DNA of 64,000 nt from Populus alba (GCF_005239225.2 NC_133288.1:7645035-7709034); one strand, 5' to 3'. Shown: positions 1 to 11,604, counted from the first letter of the stretch. Notes: a model not told the origin generated them from the letters alone. Numbers and translations are program-made.

Positions 1-631
1 ATAGCTAAAATTAAATCCTAAAGTTATTTAAGCATTTTTTTTTTAAAAAAAAAATCTAAAATACTTTGACATGTTTTAAAAAAAATTGCATTGATTTTAC
101 AATAAATTTGTAAATTTCCAAAGGATTTTGACCTACATTTCAAAAATATCAAAAAAAATAAATTGTTTTATTAATATGAGGGATTATGAATTTATATGTA
201 AGATATATTCCTAATATTAAATAAAAAGACAATTTAATTTGTTTTTGTTAGAATTAGAACAGTTAAGTTTTTAATTTGATAAGATAAGAATTTCCTTACT
301 AATAAAATTTTTTATTCAATCTTAGACAGACCAACGGTTAGAAAAAACAACTTTTCCTTCGTTAATATCAAATAAATAAACAGTGCAACTTACCTCATGT
401 AATGTTTATTAGATGTGATAATGTATTCTCTTTACGCAATCAGCTTCATTTTCCAAATTCTGAGATCAGTTAATGTTTTTAATAACCAAAATACTAAATG
501 ATGACTCGTATTCTTCTTTTTACTGATAAAGGACAATAATTTCTTGTTATTTACACCTATATCATTAATAACTATCTCAATCTTTAAAGATAATCACCGC
601 TATACCACACATGTACACCAACAATAACAAT
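1..631 (+). repeat. Old, degraded LTR remnant related to the adjacent element, opposite orientation
   Basis: No coding potential. About 390-510 aligns by eye with 61,030-61,165: both carry a 'gca(a/g)cttacct' start, a 'tattaga.gtg.taa' core and an identical 13-base 'tttacgcaatcag'. About 90-170 also resembles 60,330-60,420. The same sequence occurs, reverse-complemented, in the LTRs of the young element. Most differences are G-to-A or C-to-T, as expected for an old methylated insertion. I infer that the young element landed in or beside this remnant. Boundaries are not resolved. Confidence 0.55.
627..631. repeat. Target-site duplication, left copy (ACAAT)
   Basis: ACAAT directly precedes the TG of the left LTR. 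The same five bases directly follow the CA of the right LTR. Five bases is the usual duplication length for Ty3/gypsy and Ty1/copia integration. Confidence 0.88.
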
Positions 632-2717
632 TGTCGCACCCAAAAAAAAAAAAAAAAAATCCTGGCGCGCGGCATCGGCTGGCGATTTTTCTCGTTGTAG
701 CGTTTGCTTTGAATTTGTTCGTGGGAGTCGCCACCTAGTAATTTATTAAGGGCTACTAGGAAACCTGATGTACTGGTCTTGTCAGAGATCATGGGTAAGG
801 GACTGATTGTGGTTAGGGAAGGTATTAGCACCCCTAACACGCCCTACCTGAGATAAGCTGCTTCGTGTTCTGATGTGATTTGAAAATTTAAAATATTAAT
901 TAAATTCTTAGGCTTGAATAAATCAGTTATTAAATCCCCGAATATATGTAGAAACTTGTCCTCATATTTTCATGGAAAATACAACTTGATTTTATTTGTC
1001 CTTGAGATATTTAACCATATTTAAATTAACAAATAATTCTTTTTGTATTTTTATTTTTATAACATAATAAAAAAAAACAAACACACACACACACAACCTT
1101 CTTTTTATTATTTATTTTTCTTCTTTTCTTTTCTTTTCTTTTTTTTCTTTTACATTACATTTATACAATAGAACAAATAACAAAAAATTCAAAACAAATC
1201 AAATACAATAAAATCTAAATACACACAGCATCTAGAAATTACAAAAAGGAAAAAGGAAATCCTCGGGAACAGTGTTGCACAGCCCTGGGTGTCATCTGAA
1301 CAGTGGCGGCGCGTGGACCTCACGCACCGCCGCCACTGGCGGTGCGTGGGTTCACGCGCCGCCCAGAAGAAAGAACGTGGAGCAGGGGGTTGGGTGGCTT
1401 CCTCCCCTCTTCGTTTTTCTACCGGGGATGACCTGAAAAATAACCAAAGCCACAACAAACAATTGATTTTAGTTTTTTATTTCATTGTCTTTTGAAATCG
1501 GCTTCGGTTTTTAGATCCACTCCGTTTTCTCTGCCCCTTCCCTTTTCTGTTTCAGGTGGGTCGGTTTGCTATGGCTTTGTCTTCTGCAGCCCGTGGCCCC
1601 TGGAGTTGTTGCGGAGATGGGCGAAGTTGCTGGCGGCGTTGAGGCGGAGGAATGGACAGATCGGTGGCGGCGAGGTTGCTGCAGAAAGGGGATGCCTTCG
1701 GTGCTGCCTAGGGGCAGATCCGTGGTGGTCTGAGAAGATGATGGGGGCTGCTCTGTGGTGGAGGAGGAGCTGGATGAAGACGGCGGACGAATCTGGCGGT
1801 GGCTGGCTTCGGTGGGTGTCTCTGCTGGTGCTGGTGCTGTTGCTGAGGGAAGAAGGAGCGGCCGAGAGGGAGAGAGTTCTGGTGACCGGCGGCTGTGGGG
1901 GGAGAGGCAGAGGTGGAAGGTCCAGTGGTGGTGGCTCCGGCGTGCTGGGGAGAGTCTGAAAAAATGGCAGGGACGACCGGTGTGTAGAAGAAAAATAATC
2001 CGGGGGGAAGTTTGGGCTCAAAGGGAAGAAGAAGAAAAAAAATGAGCGGCTGTTTGGGGGCAGGGGCTGTTTGGCTGGTTTCGAAAGAAGAAAAAAAAAA
2101 AAATGTCCAAGGGTAGGGGGCGGTTGCCTTGAGAAAAAATGAAAATGGCCAAAAGAGAGATGACGAGGAGATGGGAAAAAGGCTGTGGCTGTTGGCAAGC
2201 CAGCCGGGGAAGAGGAAGATGGGAAAAAAAATTCAGGGGGGGGAGGCTAGCGGCTGCCTTTCGGTGAGGGAGAGAAAAAGCTAAGCTTTTAGGGTTTCAG
2301 CTGCCTCTCCCTCAAATTTCAAAATTGCCCTCATGTATCAAAAAATTGCCCCCCCCCTTTGTAAGTGTTGGAAACCAGTATTTATAGGCAAAAAATATTG
2401 CCAAGTTTTCAAAATTGGTCCCTTAACTTTCTTTTTGTAAAAATTTGATTTTTCTTGTTTTTTTGTATTTTTTTGAAAAACGAGCAATATCAACGTCGAC
2501 TCGATGAGGAAAATCAATGATTTTAAAACGACGCGTGAAAAGTCGAAACGCGTTTGAAAATCTTTTGAGAAATTAAATTCTTTTTAAACGACGTTGAAAA
2601 TGCTAAAATGACGAAAATATATTAAAAAACATATTTTTTGGATTTTCTTTGTTTTTCTCTATTTTTGGATTTTTTAAAAATATATAAAAAACATGGGTCA
2701 AAAATTGGGTAGCAACA
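632..2717 (-). repeat. 3' LTR of the LARD-like element (left copy)
   Basis: 2,086 bp. On the plus strand it starts TGTCGCACCC and ends GGGTAGCAACA; in element orientation it runs from 2717 to 632. It contains long G/A-rich and C/T-rich stretches that create open frames (for example 1492-1959 plus and 1569-2198 minus). These are low-complexity and are not judged to be genes. A TATA box lies at 2379-2387. Confidence 0.9.
2379..2387 (-). promoter_or_regulatory. TATA box in the 3' LTR
   Basis: CTATAAATA on the minus strand, about 330 bp from the LTR's outer TG end in element orientation. The identical box in the other LTR could drive the element. This copy would promote transcription toward position 1. 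Confidence 0.6.
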
Positions 2718-2731
2718 GATGCCCCCTCTTT
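2718..2731 (-). other. Polypurine tract
   Basis: The minus strand reads AAAGAGGGGGCATC and directly abuts the TGTTGC start of the 3' LTR. Position and composition fit the plus-strand priming site of reverse transcription and agree with the orientation given by the PBS. Confidence 0.8.
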
Positions 2732-2815
2732 ACAATGCTTACGAAGCGAAAATCCTCAAAATTTTGCATAGTAAGCTTTGTAAAGAAAACAAAAGGAAAA
2801 ATGATTTCATTATCT

Positions 2816-2955
2816 TGGGCGACCTGCCCACACACTCACACTGATCTATTTTCACGGGCGACCTGCCCACACATACTCACCCTAGTCTATTTTCACGGGC
2901 GACCGGCCCACACTCTCCCAATAGTCTATTTTCACGGGCGACCTGCCCACACATT
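2816..2955. repeat. Tandem array A, ~41-bp units with GGGCGACCTGCCC
   Basis: Four units with spacers of the type 'acacactcac...tctattttcac'. Each core can fold as a GGGC/GCCC stem with a five-base loop. The array lies in the 3' untranslated part of the retrotransposon, just upstream of its polypurine tract. Confidence 0.85.
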
Positions 2956-2959
2956 GGGT

Positions 2960-3425
2960 TTACCTGAGATCCCATCTGGCGACCTCATTCAACTGGAACG
3001 AAAATATTGCGTAACTCGGTTAACCTGAAATCCCATCTGGCGATTCCCTTTAACCAAAGCTACATGAGATCCCATCTGGCGACCTCATTCAACTGGAACT
3101 AAAATATTGTGTAACTCGGTTAACCTGAAATCCCATCTGGCGATTCCCTTTAACCAAAGCTACATGAGATCCCATATGGCGATTCCCTTTAACCAAAGCT
3201 ACATGAGATCCCATCTGGCGACCTCATTCAACTGGAACTAAACTGTGTAACTCGGTTAACCTGAAATCCCATCTGGCGATTCCCTTTAACCAAAGCTACA
3301 TGAGATCCCATCTGGCGACCTCATTCTGCTGGAACTAAACTGTGTAACTCGGTTAACCTGAAATCCCATCTGGCGATTCCCTTTAACCAAAGCTACATGA
3401 GATCCCATCTGGCGACCTCATTTAA
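2960..3425. repeat. Tandem array B, ~105-bp units
   Basis: Between four and five units, each with two sub-motifs, 'gagatcccatctggcgacctc' and 'gaaatcccatctggcgattcc', joined by 'gtaactcggttaacct'. At least one unit is truncated (around 3170-3200), which suggests unequal exchange. It is part of the element's 3' UTR. Confidence 0.85.
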
Positions 3426-3439
3426 CCAAAACAAAAGAA

Positions 3440-3822
3440 TGTGTAAAAAATGGTCTCATTGTACGGGTGACGAACCCTAGAAAAAAGCTGGTCTCATTGT
3501 ACGGGTGACGAACCCTAGAAATAAGCTGGTCTCATTGTACGGGTGACGAACCCTGGCGCTGGTCTCATTGTATGGGTGACGAACCCTGGTGCTGGTCTCA
3601 TTGTACGGGTGACGAACCCTAGTGCTGCTGGTCTCATTATACGGGTGACGAACCCTAGACAAGTGCTAGTCTCATTGTACGGGTGACGAACCCTAGAAAG
3701 ATGCTGGTCTCATTGTACGGGTGACGAACCCTAGAAAAATGGTGGTCTCATTGTACGGGTGACGAACCCTAGAAAGATGCTGGTCTCATTGTACGGGTGA
3801 CGAACCCTAGAAAAATGCTGTG
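3440..3822. repeat. Tandem array C, ~36-43-bp units with GGGTGACGAACCC
   Basis: About ten units of 'ggtctcattgtacgggtgacg' plus 'aaccctag' with short variable spacers. The core forms a GGGT/ACCC stem with loop GACGA. The minus-strand open frame at 3477-3662 is a by-product of the repetition. Confidence 0.88.
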
Positions 3823-4115
3823 AAGTGCGGTCTCATTGTAATGGGTGACCTACCCACGTGGAAAAAATATGAAGTGTGGTCTCATTGTAATGGGTGACCT
3901 ACCCAAATGGAAAAAATATGATGAAGTGGTCTCGTTGTGATGGGCGACCTACCCAAATAGAAAGAATATGAAATGCGATCTCATTGTAATGGGTGACCTA
4001 CCCAGATGGAAAAAATGTGGAAAACTGCGGTCTCATTGTCATGGGTGACCTACCCGGATGGAAAAAATATGATGAACGGTCTTATTATGATGGGCGACCT
4101 ACCCAGATGGAAAAA
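3823..4115. repeat. Tandem array D, ~55-bp units with GGGTGACCTACCC
   Basis: About six units of 'ggtctcattgtaatgggtga' followed by 'cctacccagatggaaaaaat'. It shares 'ggtctcattgta' with array C and the loop GACCT with array A, so the arrays look related. Two units read GGGCGACCTACCC (around 3942 and 4093). Confidence 0.85.
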
Positions 4116-4460
4116 ATGTGATATGACAAGTGTGAAAAATAGGACTTACCTGGCGAAGTCCTGAGGGGATGACAGAAGAAGGGCTGGAAAACTTGGTGCT
4201 TCCTGATAAGTCCCGATCATAGGATTTGAAAACTCGGTGTTTCCTGACTGCAAGGGTTGAAAACTCGAGGCTTCCCGATTGCAAGGTTGATCTTTTCATT
4301 TCTTTGGGATTTTCCTAATAGTAGGGTTCATCCCATCGTCCTTTTTATTCCATGATCAAAACCGATTCTTTATTATCATCACCACCATGCTTCTTTCTTT
4401 TTTCCACCATCTTGCTGGACCTCCTTAAGGATTTTCCTGTAACAATTCAAAAATATGTGC

Positions 4461-4505
<45 letters not shown>

Positions 4506-7500
4506 GTTAGATGATATGCATGCATCCTTACCTGATTTGAAATATAGGTCCCCCCCTCTTTGATGCTCCATCGTCATAGGGTGCCTTTGTTTTCATTCCA
4601 AAGCTTTCCTTGCTCTTTCGATGCATTGGCTCATTCATGTGCAAGCCATCCACTCAGCTGTAAATGTAGTGCCCAACCCGGGCTGTCTTCGACAATTACT
4701 GCTTGCATCGTTCATCAAGCTTGACCCTTGCCCCCAAGTGTGGTACTGCTTGATTCATCATGAAGGATTTTCTCTCCTGGCTTCTTCTGAGAATTATCCT
4801 CTGACTGATTGTGTGCCTCATGCCAATACCCAATCAAGATTGATAATCAGTCATGAACTTGCCTCTATTTGAAACAGTACTCTTTAAGTACATGCTATCA
4901 TCAGCCTTCTTGGAACTCATTCAGTCATCCAATCATGCATCTCATAGCTTGCAGTACAAAGGCTCATGGTTGTATGCTCAGTGCTCTTCTCATAGACTCC
5001 TTTCAACTCTTCTAATCAGATTGTGAAAAGAAATGCCTCGGCCTCATCAATGATGCTACTTCTATCACCCATACTCATGCGGGTGAAGTGCTCATCTGGC
5101 TTCAAAACAAATTGTCCCACACAGTCAGTCTTCGGGTGGGTGCCTTTCTGACATTCATTCAATGCAGTTGCGTGGTAACGTATGTCGATAACCATGTTTC
5201 AAAGGATGACAATATGAGATTGTCCTTCAAGTGCATCATTGTTCCACAGTCAGTCTTGGTGGTGTGCATATGTTCGATGTTCATTCAAATGCACTCACCC
5301 CGATAACATCTGTCAGGAGTCATAGCCATGTTTCAGAGGGTGACCCAAGATGGAGATATGAAAATATCCTTCAAGTGCAGCGTTGCTCATCAATTGCTGC
5401 TGAAGTTCACTAAATCATGGATTGTCTTTGAACAACATTGCCCCTAGTTGATCTGAACATGCTCATTCTTCTGTTTACAACCAAATGGCTTTTGTGAATG
5501 CCAGGAATGACTTTGATGGACTTTGATGACTCATCATGTGATTCTTTCTTTGCCCCCAGTTGATCTGGATACTGTTTGTTTTCCTTCTTAAGGTCCACTG
5601 TATTGCCCCCAGCTGCTCAACTTTTCAAGGAGTGTCGAGGACTTCAATGTCATTTCTATCAACGATTTTGCATACTCAATCAATGTTCTTCTGTGTTTGA
5701 TATTCTTCCTTGCTCTGGAATCAACTCTCATATTTCAAAGATCATGTCTATTCAAAGTCTAGTTTGTTGAAATGAAATCAGAGATGTCCTTTTTTTGGAA
5801 ATCTTTTGAAAATCAAGCTTTTTGATCAAAGACCCAACACACGTTATTCGAAATACACCGTCCTTTGATTGTCTTGTATTTTGAAAACAGAAATCGACCC
5901 GTTGTAGGATTAAAATGGCTTTTTCCATGGTTCTTTGTATCAATTCGAATCCTTGATATTGGGTATATCATTTGATGGTCTGTGATGAGGTGACATTTTT
6001 TGTGAATTTCAAAAAACAAGATGCTCAGGCTTTATCAAGAAAAGTTGTTTCTTTTCTTAGCATTTATTTTATCAGCATGCATAATAACCAGTAGCTTAAT
6101 TCATGAAGTCACGACCCTTATGGAAAAGCTCTTTAAGTTTTGAGAGCGCCATTTTATCGGTTCAAAATTGCTTACTTGATTAAAAAGGGCTTTTAAAAGC
6201 ACGTAATGCAGGCTATGGTTCATGGCTATGAAAGAAAAGAATTTCAAAGGCTCAAAAAGGTGTTTGAGGGGTTTCAAAGACCTAGGATCAACATCAACTA
6301 TTCATCAACTCTTTTCTATTGTTGTCTTTGTAGAGGAAACAACATATAACCTTGTTAACCTCAAAGTTTAGACTTTTCTTAACATAAGTCATAATGCAAA
6401 TCCACATTTCCTTGATGAATAACCAACCTTAATCATCTGATAACATCAGAGGCTTTATAATGGACACCAAAAGTCACGTTTATAGCTTAGTCTTTTTTCT
6501 GGTATTGACTTTTGTTGTGCCTTTCCTTGATTAAAATTTCTTTTGCTCTTCATAGACTTGATAGGCGTTCTCCTTCCTTTACCTTTGACTTGTATTTAAG
6601 TGAAGGCAATTTCAACTTCCCTTTTTTTCGTTCTCTTTTTTTTTCTCATAGCCTTCCTCAAAACTTTCTTATATGCCCCCAGTCTATGTGTCTTCTTCTA
6701 GCTCTCTCTCAATCATTAGACTTTTGTTCTAAGCCTTCCCCTTTATCCATTAATTGCATCAATGTCTTCAAAATATCTCTCGTTTGCCCCCAGTGTGAGG
6801 CGTGATCCTAGTCAGGGTTTCCTTTTGAAAGAAAATATTTCACCAGGCTCAAAATGGGACTACAAGGGATATAATTTTTAGAAAGTGAAGGGATATCAAA
6901 GATGGCCTTTTCTCATTTCAAGCAAGGTCAGTTAAAACCGATAAATTTTGACCTCATCCAGTGTAATGATTGGGACTTGTAAGAATCATGATTCACGAGT
7001 CCATAACTACCGAATCCACTACATGTCATTATGCATACTGTTAAAACATAGCTATATGATGTGTGGTTCAGTTTCAGGAGGTATGAGTTCAAAATTGTTT
7101 AGTCACCTCATGTCATTTCAACAAGCATCAAGTCATTTTTTTGTAATCAAAACACTTTTAATCTTCCGGATTGATTATCCTTTATCGCATGTTGGAGTTT
7201 GATCAAAATATTTTATCAAAATAAAATGTCAAACATCTGTTGATTTCAAAACAACAAAGAGACAAATCAAAAACATGTTTTGTTGAAGGATGAGATGTGA
7301 TCCTAAAACAAAATGCAGAATTCCAAAACAATATGATTGACTGTTCATCACCATTCTTGAATCAGCTTTTCTGGCAATATTTGCGTTTTGCCAAGCGCTT
7401 TCGATCAACATGTCATTCTGAAGATGTTCGGGGGACAATATAGCCAATGACACCTTCCTTCACCGACTCCACTTGTCTCTTGCTCACCAACTTTCAGACT

Positions 7501-9501
7501 CAATTCTTGCAATTCTTGAACTGTTCACTTGAAATGGTTGAGGACCCCACCATGACATCACATCTCTTATCTATATTATACCACCGAGAAATTGGTGGTT
7601 GCATGGGATTTGTCGGAGTCAAGCAAAATTCTGGAATCTGGCAGATGCTGGTCGACAAACTTAAGTGGTAGAGGAATGTCAATCTTGGCAAAGACATTTG
7701 AGCAATTGATGCTACCGTGAGACTTGGCTAGACCACATAATTAAGGTTTCACACCGTCAAAGTCATCTCCTGATTCACCTCTCATCATTGTTCTGGAATC
7801 CATGGCAGATCCTTCAATCTTTCCTCTCTTCATAGCTTGTTCAATTCTTCGGCAAATCCTTACAACATCATTTCAATCTTCCAATGTTGTTGTGGTTGGC
7901 TGCGGATTGTTAGAAAACTTTCCAACAGCTTGGTAATCTTGGCAGCGCCCAGAAACTTGTAGTATCGCCACCACCGACGTGTGGAATCATGTCTTATCTC
8001 TTTTATGGGAGAAAATGATGGACATGAATCTCCTCTATTTCTTCTTTGATTCCTCTCGAACGGTGCAGCAAACAAGCACCAATAGAGGAAGTCCTGCTCT
8101 GTTGAAGTTTCAGTATTCTTCATGTTTTTCAGTCTAGGCATGTCTCTTCTCTCTACTTTTGCGTTTTAGTACTGACACTGTCTAGAGGAAAATCATAGAT
8201 GATCTGAGACTACTATGTTCTTTCTTGGATTTCCCACTTGCGGATCCATAAACAGAGTCCTGCCGAGAGAGCTCTGCTACGATGAAGTTTGATGTCTGCT
8301 CATATTTTTCGGACAAGGTCTGGCTCTTCAACCTACTAAGAGGTTTTCGTGCTGAAACTGATGAGAGAAATATTTGCAACTTATAAATCCCCTCTTGCAT
8401 TCCCAATTTGCACAGCCATAAATGGATTTTTGTAGAGAGAGCTCTGCCTCATTAAAGTTTAGTGTTTAATCATGGTTTATCAGACCATCTTGTGCTGCTG
8501 AGCTGGAATTGAGCTCATAATCAGGGTAACTTCAAAGCAGGCTAATGCACCATGTACAGGAGGCTAGTAGTCGTTTGGTTCCATTAGATGACAGGAATCA
8601 AAGTTGTCATTAGTTGATGACTGAAGGCATTGTTGTTCATGACTGAAAAGGAGAGATACATCTTCAAATGAACGTGGACAGCAGTGTTCCCACAGAAGAC
8701 TGTACAATCATTCTCTTTCCATTTGATGCTCAACACTTGTTCAAGCAAATCTGAGTCTAGCTACTTCATCTTTGATGCTCCCAACCTCAATCTGGTAATG
8801 AGCCTCTATCTGACATCTTTCTTTGCTCCCATCATCTTTTTTTTAATCACGTGCAGCACAGCTTGTGCGGAGGACCTACCTTTCAACCCGGTACATGCAT
8901 GATAAATGTATGAATATGTAATCTATATGATGAACTCGCCCTTCGAGGGGGTGACAATATGATCGTAACTCTTGTATGATGGAACAAGAATCATGATTTT
9001 TGCCCAAACTCTCCAATGAAAATTTTCAGAGTGACGGCCAATGCTTCAAGAAGGGTTTGCTCGGATGCAAAACAAATATTTATGGAGCATACATCCTACA
9101 GGCAGGTTCTATTCATTTTACGTGAGACAGGGTAGGTTTGCTACTTGGTCTCTACAAGGGGTCTCTTGTTGTCCCAGTGATTGCCCTCGTAAAGGCAATA
9201 TAGGGGCCCAGCAGGTAATTGGTTGGCACGTGTCCAACTATTACCAGTCTAAGCACTCAACGAAGAGTTGGGGTTTACACAAACTTCAACCTTGACTCAA
9301 GTCATAAGGTAAGCTGCTAGTCCCCCACCTAACTTAAAGCAGGTGTGTGCTTAACAAAAATTAAAACTTGTGATGCATGAGAGAATTATATACAATGCAT
9401 GAATAAAACACAAATAAAATAAAACAAAGTACAAAAAAAAAAAAAAAACTTAAACACATCAAAACACAAAGCTTAGTCCGATAAAGTTGAAAACAATACC
9501 T
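4116..9501 (-). other. Non-coding interior of the LARD-like element
   Basis: About 5.4 kb without a recognisable protein. Open frames stay below about 100 codons on both strands and match no retroviral domain I know. A 39-base poly-T run lies at 4465-4503 (poly-A in the element's sense). The phrase 'tgcccccagttgatctg' or shorter forms of it recurs around 5440, 5550, 5600, 6675 and 6785, which suggests degenerate internal repetition. The region 8140-8470 holds three loosely similar blocks with 'agagagctctgc'. It may be remodelled host or gag-pol sequence too diverged to recognise. Confidence 0.6.
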
Positions 9502-9519
9502 TCCCCAGTGGAGTCGCCA
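9502..9519 (-). other. Primer-binding site for tRNA-Arg
   Basis: On the plus strand this reads TCCCCAGTGGAGTCGCCA, which matches, from memory, the 3' end plus CCA of a plant tRNA-Arg. On the minus strand it begins TGG, as a PBS should, and lies three bases inside the 5' LTR. Ogre-type retrotransposons are known to use tRNA-Arg. Confidence 0.85.
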
Positions 9520-9522
9520 TCC

Positions 9523-11599
9523 TGTCGCACCCAAAAAAAAAAAAAAAAAAATCCTGGCGCGCGGCATCGGCTGGCGATTTTTCTCGTTGTAGCGTTTGCT
9601 TTGAATTTGTTCGTGGGAGTCGCCACCTAGTAATTTATTAAGGGCTACTAGGAAACCTGATGTACTGGTCTTGTCAGAGATCATGGGTAAGGGACTGATT
9701 GTGGTTAGGGAAGGTATTAGCACCCCTAACACGCCCTACCTGAGATAAGCTGCTTCGTGTTCTGATGTGATTTGAAAAATTTAAAATATTAATTAAATTC
9801 TTAGGCTTGAATAAATCAGTTATTAAATCCCCGAATATATGTAGAAACTTGTCCTCATATTTTCATGGAAAATACAACTTGATTTTATTTGTCCTTGAGA
9901 TATTTAACCATATTTAAATTAACAAATAATTCTTTTTGTATTTTTATTTTTATAACATAATAAAAAAAACAAACACACACACACAACCTTCTTTTTATTA
10001 TTTATTTTTCTTCTTTTCTTTTCTTTTCTTTTTTTCTTTTACATTACATTTATACAATAGAACAAATAACAAAAATTCAAAACAAATCAAATACAATAAA
10101 ATCTAAATACACACAGCATCTAGAAATTACAAAAAGGAAAAAGGAAATCCTCGGGAACAGTGTTGCACAGCCCTGGGTGTCATCTGAACAGTGGCGGCGC
10201 GTGGACCTCACGCACCGCCGCCACTGGCGGTGCGTGGGTTCACGCGCCGCCCAGAAGAAAGAACGTGGAGCAGGGGGTTGGGTGGCTTCCTCCCCTCTTC
10301 GTTTTTCTACCGGGGATGACCTGAAAAATAACCAAAGCCACAACAAACAATTGATTTTAGTTTTTTATTTCATTGTCTTTGAAATCGGCTTCGGTTTTTT
10401 AGATCCACTCCGTTTCTCTGCCCCTTCCCTTTTCTGTTTCAGGTGGGTCGGTTTGCTATGGCTTTGTCTTCTGCAGCCCGTGGCCCCTGGAGTTGTTGCG
10501 GGAGATGGGCGAAGTTGCTGGCGGCGTTGAGGCGGAGGAATGGACAGATCGGTGGCGGCGAGGTTGCTGCAGAAAGGGGATGCCTTCGGTGCTGCCTAGG
10601 GGCAGATCCGTGGTGGTCTGAGAAGATGATGGGGGCTGCTCTGTGGTGGAGGAGGAGCTGGATGAAGACGGCGGACGAATCTGGCGGTGGCTGGCTTCGG
10701 TGGGTGTCTCTGCTGGTGCTGGTGCTGTTGCTGAGGGAAGAAGGAGCGGCCGAGAGGGAGAGAGTTCTGGTGACCGGCGGCTGTGGGGGGAGAGGCAGAG
10801 GTGGAAGGTCCAGTGGTGGTGGCTCCGGCGTGCTGGGGAGAGTCTGAAAAAATGGCAGGGACGACCGGTGTGTAGAAGAAAAATAATCCGGGGGGAAGTT
10901 TGGGCTCAAAGGGAAGAAGAGAAAAAAAATGAGCGGCTGTTTGGGGCAGGGGCTGTTTGGCTGGTTTCGAAAGAAGAAAAAAAAAAAAATGTCAAGGGTA
11001 GGGGGCGGTTGCCTTGAGAAAAATGAAAATGGCCAAAAGAGAGATGACGAGGAGATGGGAAAAAGGCTGTGGCTGTTGGCAAGCCAGCCGGGGAAGAGGA
11101 AGATGGAAAAAAAATTCAGGGGGGGGAGGCTAGCGGCTGCCTTTCGGTGAGGGAGAGAAAAAGCTAAGCTTTTAGGGTTTCAGCTGCCTCTCCCTCAAAT
11201 TTCAAAATTGCCCTCATGTATCAAAAATTGCCCCCCCCTTTGTAAGTGTTGGAAACCAGTATTTATAGGCAAAAAATATTGCCAAGTTTTCAAAATTGGT
11301 CCCTTAACTTTCTTTTTTGTAAAATTTGATTTTTCTTGTTTTTTTGTATTTTTTTGAAAACGAGCAATATCAACGTCGACTCGATGAGGAAAATCAATGA
11401 TTTTAAAAACGACGCGTGAAAAGTCGAACGCGTTTGAAAATCTTTTGAGAAATTAAATTCTTTTTAAACGACGTTGAAAATGCTAAAATGACGAAAATAT
11501 ATTAAAAAACATATTTTTTGGATTTTCTTTGTTTTTCTCTATTTTTGGATTTTTTTAAAAATATATAAAAAACATGGGTCAAAAAATTGGGTAGCAACA
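9523..11599 (-). repeat. 5' LTR of the LARD-like element (right copy)
   Basis: 2,077 bp, nearly identical to the left LTR. Differences seen by eye are one-base changes in runs of A, T, G or C and one fewer CA unit. It precedes the primer-binding site in element orientation, so it is the 5' LTR and the likely source of the element's transcript, from a leftward TATA box at 11,260-11,268. Confidence 0.9.
11260..11268 (-). promoter_or_regulatory. TATA box in the 5' LTR
   Basis: CTATAAATA on the minus strand. It is the expected core promoter of the genomic transcript, which would start roughly 30 bases further left. Confidence 0.65.
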
Positions 11600-11604
11600 A
11601 CAAT
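11600..11604. repeat. Target-site duplication, right copy (ACAAT)
   Basis: Identical to the five bases before the left LTR. It fixes the outer edge of the element and shows that both LTRs belong to one insertion. Confidence 0.88.

Larger units (their letters stand above)
632..11599 (-). mobile_element. Complete non-autonomous LTR retrotransposon (LARD-like, tRNA-Arg primed, Ogre/Tat-like)
   Basis: Two direct repeats of about 2.08 kb begin TG and end CA and bound a 6.8-kb interior. A 5-bp target duplication, ACAAT, flanks the whole unit. The minus orientation is set by three signals: an 18-nt tRNA-Arg primer-binding site just inside the right LTR, a polypurine tract just inside the left LTR, and TATA boxes reading leftward in both LTRs. 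No gag, protease, reverse transcriptase, RNase H or integrase frame is visible on either strand, so it would have to be mobilised in trans. tRNA-Arg priming is known for the Ogre/Tat lineage of Ty3/gypsy elements, so a derivative of that lineage is the best guess. The LTRs differ almost only by single-base homopolymer indels, which implies a recent insertion. Confidence 0.9.

Noticed and set aside
1492..2198. Overlapping 96-209-codon open frames on both strands, repeated at 10,177-11,150
   Set aside because: They lie inside the two LTRs, consist of G/A- or C/T-rich low-complexity sequence, and change frame between the two copies because of one-base indels. Not genes.
2718..2740. Primer-binding site after the left LTR, with the element read on the plus strand
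   Set aside because: The sequence after 2717 does not start TGG and matches no tRNA end. Read on the minus strand it is a polypurine tract, and the PBS lies at the other end.
3477..3662. 61-codon minus-strand frame with repeated RVRHPYNETS
   Set aside because: Direct product of tandem array C, with no start context or homologue.
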